Below, piece after piece: positions 57,762 through 64,000 of a DNA stretch of 64,000 nt. The stretch is from Peptoniphilaceae bacterium AMB_02 (GTDB taxonomy: Bacteria > Bacillota > Clostridia > Tissierellales > Peptoniphilaceae), in contig CP143259.1 of NCBI GenBank assembly GCA_036321625.1, forward strand, positions 2,446,183-2,510,182, in the 5' to 3' direction. The position numbers and the translations under genes are program-made. The notes beneath the pieces are model-generated. The model worked only from the letters and a program-made list of their open reading frames with translations. It ran no database searches and was not told the origin of the DNA. Numbering within the stretch: the first letter of the stretch is position 1; each line of letters starts with the position of its first letter.

Positions 57762-58310
57762 ATGCTCAATATGATACCTATAATATTTTTTACAATATCT
57801 GAAGACCACTGTTTTTGGTTGGATGATATTATGAGTAAATACCATAAAAAATTGATAAATATAGCCATGGGCTATGTGAAATATAAAGAATCAGCAGAGG
57901 ATGTAGTACAAAATTCATATATTATCATAATAAAAAATATGGATAGAATTTTTAAACTATCACCCTCTCATAGGATTGCATATGTAACTACAATTGTTAA
58001 AAATGAGTCAATCAACTATATTAAAAACAGTAAAAGGGAAATCAGTACTGACAGTATAGATACATACATGGTCACAACAGAACCTGGACCGGCAGAAAAA
58101 CTTATAAAAAAAGAGAATGAAGAAGCTCTAAAAAGAGCATTACAAAAATTAAGTGAAGAAGAATTGTACTTCATTGAGTATAGATATGTCAAATCTTTGA
58201 AATATTTAGAATTGGCAAAACTATTCGGTATCACAGAAGAAGCGGCCAAAAAGAGGGGTCAAAGAATACTCAAGAAACTAAGAAAATATTTAGAAAAGGA
58301 GCGAGATTGA
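57762..58310 (+). CDS. ECF-type RNA polymerase sigma factor (cassette regulator)
   Basis: A 182-residue protein with region 2 (KYHKKLINIAMGYVKYKESA, AEDVVQNSYIIIIKN, IAYVTTIVKNESINYIK) and region 4 (LSEEELYFIEYRYVKSLKYL, ELAKLFGITEEAAKKRGQRI). Region 3 is absent. No clear SD precedes ATG 57762; the start is less sure than the protein. It overlaps the next gene at TGATGG. The promoter motif before it and before the downstream secreted genes suggests it drives the locus. Confidence 0.88.
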   Translation: MLNMIPIIFFTISEDHCFWLDDIMSKYHKKLINIAMGYVKYKESAEDVVQNSYIIIIKNMDRIFKLSPSHRIAYVTTIVKNESINYIKNSKREISTDSIDTYMVTTEPGPAEKLIKKENEEALKRALQKLSEEELYFIEYRYVKSLKYLELAKLFGITEEAAKKRGQRILKKLRKYLEKERD

Positions 58311-59557
58311 TGGCAATATCTATTGACGAATTACTAAATAGAGATTTACAAAAAGTCTATGATGAAAGATTAAGTAGACTAAATACAATTGAAAGTAAAA
58401 TAGATAAAGGTGATCTGGATGTCAGTAGATATGATGAGTTAATCTCTATAATAAATGCTCTTCCGGAAACAGAACAAATCATCCTCTTAGCAATATACGG
58501 ATTTGGTTTTTCAGTTCAAGATACAGTAGCAATTTATAATAATGATGTAAGTGAGGGATATGTAAGATATCTTAAAAATTTTTTATCTACAAGGCTTAAA
58601 CTTTCCGGACAAATTTCGGATGTTTCATTAAAAAATGTATGTAATCTAATTTTAAATAATCATCCATATAAGGAAGAAAATATAGTAATAAAGAGATCTG
58701 GATTTAAGAAAGTGTTAAATAAAGCTATACTGGTTATCCTTATCACCATTGCCAGCTTCACATTAGCAATGGTTACGAGTGCCGACTTTAGAGAACTTAT
58801 TCTAAAGTGGACTATAAAAGATCGAGTTAAATACTCAGATATAGCCATTAGGACTGAAGAACTACCCGAAGAACACCCAACAGATTTGGAAAGCATAAGT
58901 ATTGACTATGTTCCCAATGAATATGAGTACTTTGATTTTTGGGAGAATAAAGACGAAAAAAATTATATCTTTAAAGATGGCGATAAGGAATTAAACCTAA
59001 ATATAAGTCTATTGGACAAAAGAAAAAATGTTGATAAAAAAGATACCGATACAAAGAAAGTAAAATTCGGAAAAGATGACGCATATCTCATCACTAAATC
59101 AAACTACAGAGAACTGGTATATGCAAAAGGAGAACTTTCAGTAACAATAAAAGGAGACTTAACGGAGGATGAAATTTTTAGAATAGGAGAGGACTTAAAA
59201 CTAACAGACTACAGAGCACCTGAACCGGTTCCACAGGACTTAAGTAGATTTATACTAGGATATGTTCCTGAAAGATTTAAGTTTGATAAGGTTACGGGTG
59301 ATGATTATTCTAAATCACATCATTATTTATATAGAGAAGAGTACTTGACGATTGAATTTAGTGTACCGAATTTGCTGAGTAGCGTTGATACGGAAGACAC
59401 AGATATTAAAAGGATAACATATGGTGAGGGAGATGCTTATTATATGGTTAAAGGGAATGAAAAAATCTTAGTATATGAAAAAGATGGTGTTGTGATAAAG
59501 ATATTTGGGAAGTTAACAGAAGCAGAAATTTTTAAAATTGCAGATAATATAAAATAA
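58310..59557 (+). CDS. Membrane anti-sigma factor with two DUF4367-like sensor domains
   Basis: A 415-residue protein. The cytosolic part (1-135) has a segment ALPETEQIILLAIYGFGFSV then QDTVAIYNNDVSEGYVRYLK resembling sigma region 4. One membrane helix is at about 136-157 (KAILVILITIASFTLAMVT). Two homologous extracellular domains follow: ISIDYVPNEYEYFDFW... (about 198-300) and FILGYVPERFKFDKVT... (about 318-415), each ending with a (V/G)..I.G.LTE.EIF.I helix typical of DUF4367. ATG 58310 overlaps the sigma stop and has SD AAAGGAGCG. It probably holds the sigma until a signal arrives. Confidence 0.8.
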   Translation: MAISIDELLNRDLQKVYDERLSRLNTIESKIDKGDLDVSRYDELISIINALPETEQIILLAIYGFGFSVQDTVAIYNNDVSEGYVRYLKNFLSTRLKLSGQISDVSLKNVCNLILNNHPYKEENIVIKRSGFKKVLNKAILVILITIASFTLAMVTSADFRELILKWTIKDRVKYSDIAIRTEELPEEHPTDLESISIDYVPNEYEYFDFWENKDEKNYIFKDGDKELNLNISLLDKRKNVDKKDTDTKKVKFGKDDAYLITKSNYRELVYAKGELSVTIKGDLTEDEIFRIGEDLKLTDYRAPEPVPQDLSRFILGYVPERFKFDKVTGDDYSKSHHYLYREEYLTIEFSVPNLLSSVDTEDTDIKRITYGEGDAYYMVKGNEKILVYEKDGVVIKIFGKLTEAEIFKIADNIK

Positions 59558-59559
59558 AA

Positions 59560-59594
59560 TGTCCCTTTTTTATGGCTAAACAGTTATATATGTA
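59560..59594 (+). promoter_or_regulatory. Putative ECF-sigma promoter, copy 4, upstream of intact secreted genes
   Basis: TGTCCC, 14 bases, ACAGTTATATATGTA. It is outside any repeat copy, so shared sequence here is more likely functional than duplicated. Confidence 0.7.
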
Positions 59595-59623
59595 AATAGA
59601 CGTTTATTTAAGGAGGATTTGAA

Positions 59624-60049
59624 ATGAAAAAAGTTTCAGGTAATTTTTTAATCTTAACAACAATATTTATGCTCACTTTTGTTAACGCAAAAGCAAGCTA
59701 TCTAGGAAACGTTATTAATAAACAAAGTACTTTTTTAAACCAGATAATACCGATGTATACCGATGTTGATAATGTTCGATCTAACATATATTCAAGTGGA
59801 GTAACTGTTAACCTTAGCGTGAAGGTAAATACATTAAAATCGACTGTCGCTACTAGTGGAACGATATACTTGCAGAAAAAAGTAAATGGTGTTTGGATAA
59901 CAGAAAAAAGTTGGTATGCTTCTGGAACTGGATCCCATACGATTACCAGATCCTATACAGGTACCAAGGGATCAGAATATAGAGTTAAAGCAGTATTAAA
60001 AGTCGGTAGGGATAATATTACTACTTATTCAGGTAGTATTAGGTTATAG
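59624..60049 (+). CDS. Small secreted protein (DUF6147-like), intact
   Basis: A 141-residue protein with a signal peptide (NFLILTTIFMLTFVNAKA). The mature part is a beta-rich single domain: YSSGVTVNLSVKVNTLKSTV, GTIYLQKKVNGVWITEKSWY, TRSYTGTKGSEYRVKAVLKV and GRDNITTYSGSI. The pattern resembles the DUF6147 group of small secreted Firmicutes proteins, from memory. Decayed copies lie in R1 and R2. A strong SD (AGGAGG) and the ECF-type promoter stand upstream. Role unknown; its form fits a bacteriocin-like or surface protein. Confidence 0.75.
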   Translation: MKKVSGNFLILTTIFMLTFVNAKASYLGNVINKQSTFLNQIIPMYTDVDNVRSNIYSSGVTVNLSVKVNTLKSTVATSGTIYLQKKVNGVWITEKSWYASGTGSHTITRSYTGTKGSEYRVKAVLKVGRDNITTYSGSIRL

Positions 60050-60069
60050 AGAAAAACGGAGGTTATCAC

Positions 60070-60768
60070 ATGATTAATAGATGCATAGGAAGGTATAAAA
60101 ACGGAGATGTAGATTCAGAAAATGGAAGAACATTATGTATTTTCTTAGGTCCAATCAGTGTATGCGCGGATGAAGTTGTTTCTAAAAATGAATTTGAGGA
60201 GAGTATTAATGAAGTTCCCTCATTAGAAGCTATTCTAAAAAATGTAAAGCTACAACTAGAATTACAAAAAGCAGAAGATTTATACGAAATGTTCGAAGAT
60301 ATAATTACTAGAAAGTATAATAATATTCACAATGGTTACAATACATTTGAGAATGAAGATTCAATTGTACAATATGGGAAAACATTAACAAGTGGGTCTG
60401 GAAAACTCTATTATCATTTAAACAATAAAGAGTTAGAATTTACAGATTTATATTTAAGCGCTAATCAAACTAAAAAATATTATAATGATTTAGTGAGAGC
60501 TGATTATGGTAATAGTATAGTAGAACTAATTCTAAGTTTAATTAATAGTTCTATGTCTTTTGGCTTTTATAAACAACATGTGCTTATTAATCCATTGCAT
60601 GATATTATTAATAGTGGTACAGGTAGAGCAAATATTTTAAGTAATATAGATAATACGGATATGGGTAGAAAAACTATGATTGTTATTGATTGGGGAAGCA
60701 GTTATCCTTATATGACATATCCTAACGGAGCAAGAGGATTAACATCAACTACTCCATTAAATTTTTAG
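60070..60768 (+). CDS. Micro-peptide start fused to secreted-protein domain (cassette 3)
   Basis: The 232-residue frame begins with the conserved MINRCIGRYKNGDVDS, then a short hydrophobic stretch TLCIFLGPISVCA that looks like the end of a signal peptide, then the same domain as the gene at 56420, ending DMGRKTMIVIDWGSSYPYM. In cassette 2 the micro-ORF and the secreted gene are separate and the latter has a full signal. Here a deletion has apparently joined them. Secretion is therefore doubtful. SD CGGAGGT precedes ATG 60070. Confidence 0.7.
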   Translation: MINRCIGRYKNGDVDSENGRTLCIFLGPISVCADEVVSKNEFEESINEVPSLEAILKNVKLQLELQKAEDLYEMFEDIITRKYNNIHNGYNTFENEDSIVQYGKTLTSGSGKLYYHLNNKELEFTDLYLSANQTKKYYNDLVRADYGNSIVELILSLINSSMSFGFYKQHVLINPLHDIINSGTGRANILSNIDNTDMGRKTMIVIDWGSSYPYMTYPNGARGLTSTTPLNF

Positions 60769-60786
60769 AAACGAGGTCTTTTGAAA

Positions 60787-61161
60787 ATGAAGAATTATTT
60801 CTATAAAAATACTATGTTTATTACCTTATCAATAATTATAATGGCATATTTATTAAATATGACAAATTTTTACCTTTATAATTTTGAAAATATGTCTGAA
60901 TATCATGTAGCAATGTTTTATTATGCTATAGTATTCATACTTTTACTAACTATTTTATTATTTATAATATTTATTATTTCTTTTAAATTAAATAATAAAT
61001 ATTTTTTATACTTGATATGGTTATATCTATTAATCTTTGTTAATATTCTAAGAAGAAGAAATCCGATTTTTAATGCGATTGATATCAAATTAATGACCAT
61101 TTGTGTTATAAATGTTATAGTACTAATTTTAGTATATTTCAAAGAAAGAAAGTATAATTGA
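60787..61161 (+). CDS. Four-helix membrane protein (cassette 3, immunity-like)
   Basis: 124 residues with four helices (near 8-29, 42-66, 76-90 and 101-119) and a basic tail. It follows the secreted-protein gene by 18 bases, in the same order as in cassette 2. GAGGTC lies 9 bases before ATG 60787; a TTG at 60781 is in frame. I recognise no family. Confidence 0.7.
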   Translation: MKNYFYKNTMFITLSIIIMAYLLNMTNFYLYNFENMSEYHVAMFYYAIVFILLLTILLFIIFIISFKLNNKYFLYLIWLYLLIFVNILRRRNPIFNAIDIKLMTICVINVIVLILVYFKERKYN

Positions 61162-61201
61162 TAATAAATATGTGCTATCCCAAAGTTACTGAAAAAGTCA
61201 T

Positions 61202-62804
61202 GATAAAGTCTATATAATGGTGTAAATTAGTTTTACAAAAAAATATGAACCATCCCCAACCTTTTGGTATAATAGTTTCACCACAAAACTAACCAGGAGG
61301 TAAAAGAGATGGTCTGGCTATATTTTACACTAGATTCAGAAATAATTAAAGGTTTATTTTCAGCTTCAGCTAAAGAAAATGCTATTGCAAAACTCTTAGA
61401 ATCAATTTTAAACCAAGTTTTAGAGGCTCAAGTTACTGAGGCAATCGGAGCTGAGCCTTATGAACGTACTGAAGAACGTACATGTTACAGGAACGGTTCT
61501 AGAGTTAGACAAATTAAAACTCGTGTAGGAACGTTAGAATTGCTAGTACCAAGAGTTAGGGGTGGTGAGTTTTCTCCTGATTTATTCAATCGATATCAAC
61601 GAAATGAACAAGCTTTTGTACTGGCTATGATGGAGATGGTAATCCAGGGTGTCTCCACAAGAAAAGTAACAAAAATCACCGAAGAATTATGTGGAACATC
61701 ATTTTCAAAATCAACAGTATCAAACCTCTGTTCAAACTTGGATCCTTTAGTTGATGAGTTTCGAAACAGACCATTAGAGTCACAATATCCTTTTATCGTA
61801 GTTGATGCTATGTATTTAAAATCAAGAGATGCAGGAAAAGTTAGAAGCAAAGCTCTAATGATTGCAATAGGAGTTCGCTCTGACGGTATCCGTGAAATTC
61901 TTGGTTTTATGTGTGGTGATAGTGAGACTGAACTAGGATGGAGAAACTTCTTTTCATCATTAAAGGATAGAGGATTATCAAATGTTGATATAGTTGTTAG
62001 TGATTCACATAAAGGCTTAAAATCTGCAATCCTTAAAGAGTTTCAAGGCAGCTCATGGCAGAGGTGTCAAACACATTTTAGTAGAAACATACTTGATGTA
62101 TGTCCTACTAGACTACAGCCTGAGATAAAAAATCGATTAAGAGAGCTTTATGATGCGCCAACTACAGAAGTTGCCAGAACAGTATTAAATGATATCCTTG
62201 ATGAATACTCAAATACTGCACCAAAGGCTATGGAATTACTAGATGCTGGTTTTGACGACATAACCCAAGTATTAAATATTCCAATAAAGTATCGAAAAAG
62301 ATTAAGGACATCAAATATCATTGAACGTCTAAATCAAGAGATTCGTCGTAGAGAACGAGTAATACGAATATTCCCAAACGATGAATCCATGAACCGTTTA
62401 ATTGGAGCAATATTAATTGATTTAGATGAGAAATGGAGTAGCGGGAGAATATGGTTGGATATGCATGAATACCATGAATCCAAACAAGATCAAGCCGAGC
62501 TTCAACAAGTTGAACCTACAAAGGTAGTTGCATAAGTCTGAGTTTAAGCTAATGCACCGCCAGCCTTGCACCAAGAACTTAAAAAACGGTAAGTGTTAAC
62601 CACCGAAGGCGATAAACTCACAACAAAATGGTGTAATTATCCTTCGTTTTTTTAGTGTACCATTTTTTAAGTACTTGCCACAAGGCCAAGCCCTTCGGGT
62701 GGCTGATGTAATACCTCAGGCTCCAAATCTACAAAAAATCAAAAAAAGAAACTGCTAATCAAAAGGTAAGATAAAACAATTTACACACTAATTTGCACTT
62801 GACT
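61202..62804 (+). mobile_element. IS256-family insertion sequence
   Basis: The left end (61202) reads GATAAAGTCTATATAATGG then TGTAAATTAG, close to the IS256 terminal repeat. The right end near 62804 has the inverted GTGTAAATTG core but is more diverged. An intact transposase lies inside. No target duplication is clear because the right end abuts a truncated IS1182 element. Confidence 0.8.
61309..62535 (+). CDS. IS256-family (Mutator-type) transposase
   Basis: A 408-residue complete transposase: YRNGSRVRQIKTRVGTLELL at the N-terminus, YPFIVVDAMYLKSRD (first Asp), VDIVVSDSHKGLKSAI (second Asp), WQRCQTHFSRNIL, and RLRTSNIIERLNQEIRRRERV carrying the Glu. SD AGGAGGT precedes ATG 61309. The 62536-62804 stretch after it is the non-coding right part of the element. 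Confidence 0.94.
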   Translation: MVWLYFTLDSEIIKGLFSASAKENAIAKLLESILNQVLEAQVTEAIGAEPYERTEERTCYRNGSRVRQIKTRVGTLELLVPRVRGGEFSPDLFNRYQRNEQAFVLAMMEMVIQGVSTRKVTKITEELCGTSFSKSTVSNLCSNLDPLVDEFRNRPLESQYPFIVVDAMYLKSRDAGKVRSKALMIAIGVRSDGIREILGFMCGDSETELGWRNFFSSLKDRGLSNVDIVVSDSHKGLKSAILKEFQGSSWQRCQTHFSRNILDVCPTRLQPEIKNRLRELYDAPTTEVARTVLNDILDEYSNTAPKAMELLDAGFDDITQVLNIPIKYRKRLRTSNIIERLNQEIRRRERVIRIFPNDESMNRLIGAILIDLDEKWSSGRIWLDMHEYHESKQDQAELQQVEPTKVVA

Positions 62805-63791
62805 AGGTTGTTAAAGTAAAAGTGAAAAAAGAGATAAGATACTATCAAAAAAAGTTAGAAAAAGAAATAAACGAAGATAGAAAAAAACATGATAAAAAGC
62901 CATTTGATCCTAAAGATAAAGATGAAGAACTAAAAGAAGTAACAAAAAGCACAACAGATCCTGAAGCAGGACTATTCCATAAAGGTGAACATAAAGAAGT
63001 ATTTGCATATAGCGTACAGACATCATGTGATAAAAATGGATGGATATTAGGTTTTAAATCATATCCTGGAAACTTACACGATGGAACAACATTTAAAGAT
63101 TTCTTTGATGAAAAGTTAAAACGATTGAACCCTAAAAAACTAGTTATGGATGCAGGCTACAAATTCCCGGCAATAGCGAAAGAACTGTTTGATGATGGCG
63201 TATTTCCAGTATTTCCATACACAAGGCAAAAAACAAAACCAAAACTAGAAAACCCATTCTACAAAAGAGATTTTGTGTATGACGAATACTACAACTGTTA
63301 CCTTTGTCCAGCAAATGAAGTATTAGGATACTCAACCACAAATAGAGAAGGATATAGGCAGTACAAGAGCAACCCAAAGATCTGTGTAAACTGTGGGTAC
63401 CTAGGAAGGTGTACAAGTAGTAAAAAACACCAAAAGATAATAACTAGACATATCTGGCAAGATTATCTTGATATCTCAGAAGAATACCGGTATACATATA
63501 AAGGGAAAGCAGAGTATAAAAAGAGAAAAGAAACAATAGAAAGGCAATTTGGGAGTGCAAAGGAATATCATGGATTTAGATATACCAATATGGTAGGTAT
63601 AAAGAAAATGGATATGAAAGCAGCACTTACTTTTGCGACCCTAAATATGAAAAAGTTAGCAATAATCTTAAGTAAAAGAGATAAAAAGCCACCCAAAAAT
63701 AATGGTGTTTTAAGAAAAATATTGAACTTTGCTAATAGATTTGTCAAAATAGAGCAAACCCTGATTTTAATCAGGGTTTGTCTTCAGTCTG
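62805..63791 (+). mobile_element. Truncated IS1182-family element (second copy)
   Basis: Near-identical to the right two thirds of the element at 22287-23873. It starts abruptly at 62805 beside the IS256 end and lacks its own left end. The right end CAGTCTG is intact at 63785-63791 and abuts a hairpin. Confidence 0.88.
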
Positions 63792-63820
63792 GCATAGGAA
63801 TTTTTCCTATGCTTTTTTAA
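62822..63820 (+). pseudogene. IS1182 transposase, 5'-truncated
   Basis: The frame lacks about 160 N-terminal residues, including VDSTHVKAHANR with the first catalytic Asp, so it is inactive. The rest is nearly identical to the transposase at 22247 to residue KIEQTLI, where a T4 run instead of T5 shifts the last residues. As in copy 1, the stop lies beyond the element, in the flanking hairpin. Confidence 0.9.
63792..63818 (+). terminator. Terminator hairpin at the end of IS1182 copy 2
   Basis: A 9-base perfect stem GCATAGGAA / TTCCTATGC and six T residues, directly adjoining CAGTCTG. Sequence differs from the hairpin at copy 1. Confidence 0.8.
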
Positions 63821-63936
63821 AATTTTTAAGTAAAAATAAAAATAATAAATAAATATCAGTGAATCAATAAATAGAAAAGTGCTGTGAAAGTCTATATACA
63901 GGGATTTAATCAGTAAAAAAATATTTAACAAAAAGC

Positions 63937-63965
63937 TTGACAAAGAACTTTTAAACTTGTATACT
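63937..63965 (+). promoter_or_regulatory. Perfect-consensus sigma-A promoter, probably of an rRNA operon
   Basis: TTGACA, a 17-base spacer, TATACT. Downstream, GCTGTCTCAAAGACGGC (63972-63988) forms a 7-base hairpin with G-U pairing. No start codon follows to the window end. Strength and leader hairpin suggest an rrn operon leader; the gene itself lies outside. Confidence 0.6.
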
Positions 63966-64000
63966 AAATAAGCTGTCTCAAAGACGGCATGGTATATGTA

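Noticed and set aside
63144..63416. Cys- and Leu-rich frame antisense to the IS1182 transposase, present in both copies
   Set aside because: Conserved only because the transposase is; no SD, and its composition is that of the complement of the cysteine-cluster region.

Overview
This 64 kb window is the replication-origin region of a low-GC, Gram-positive anaerobe. The gene order rpmH-rnpA-yidD-yidC-jag-mnmE-mnmG-rsmG on one strand, facing dnaA-dnaN-yaaA-recF-remB-gyrB-gyrA on the other, is the classical Firmicutes oriC arrangement. Desulfoferrodoxin, an SPL-type radical SAM protein, phosphate acetyltransferase, an ECF folate transporter and cell-wall-binding type 2 repeats suggest a clostridial or Tissierellia-like (Peptoniphilaceae-like) bacterium. 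I cannot name the species. Strong AGGAGG-type ribosome binding sites and consensus sigma-A promoters agree with this.

Left arm (1-42.9 kb), mostly on the minus strand: a tandem universal stress protein, cardiolipin synthase, two lipoproteins, a small metabolic set (nitroreductase, ybaK, an M50 peptidase coupled to purC, PAP2, chrA), a plus-strand envelope operon (CWB2-VanY carboxypeptidase, sppA, RDD protein), decayed accessory DNA, an IS inserted just upstream of desulfoferrodoxin, a sigma/anti-sigma/DUF4349 operon, a THF-riboswitch-controlled folT whose terminator carries an IS1182 element, then degV, pta, a lipid kinase, a cysteine desulfurase, fchA and parAB. A 1.6 kb gene-free gap beside parA holds seven parS sites. 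cinA, a palindromic repeat and the rsmG-to-rpmH block follow.

Centre and right arm: oriC surrounds dnaA, with three DnaA boxes upstream and at least one downstream, and the dnaA promoter sits beside a box. After gyrA comes a SpoIIAA/SpoIIAB/SigF-type partner-switching operon. From 53.6 to 61.2 kb lies the most unusual region: three tandem, partly decayed cassettes. Each has a hairpin terminator followed by a near-identical 35-base promoter-like motif (TGTCCC, 14 bases, then ACAGTTATATAWGTA). Their genes encode secreted proteins, four-helix membrane proteins and a conserved micro-peptide starting MINRCIGRYKNGDVD. The same motif precedes an ECF sigma/anti-sigma pair inside the locus. This looks like a self-regulated, duplicating secreted-protein plus membrane-protein (possibly toxin/immunity) system. 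An IS256 element, a truncated IS1182 and a perfect-consensus promoter, probably for an rRNA operon just outside the window, end the sequence.

Seven frameshifts occur, in cls, a small membrane gene, an IS transposase, the anti-sigma gene, mnmG, gyrB and sigF. Each is explained by one extra base, and three lie in the same heptamer TGGAAGC. gyrB and mnmG are core housekeeping genes, gyrB being essential, so at least some of these are probably sequence errors.
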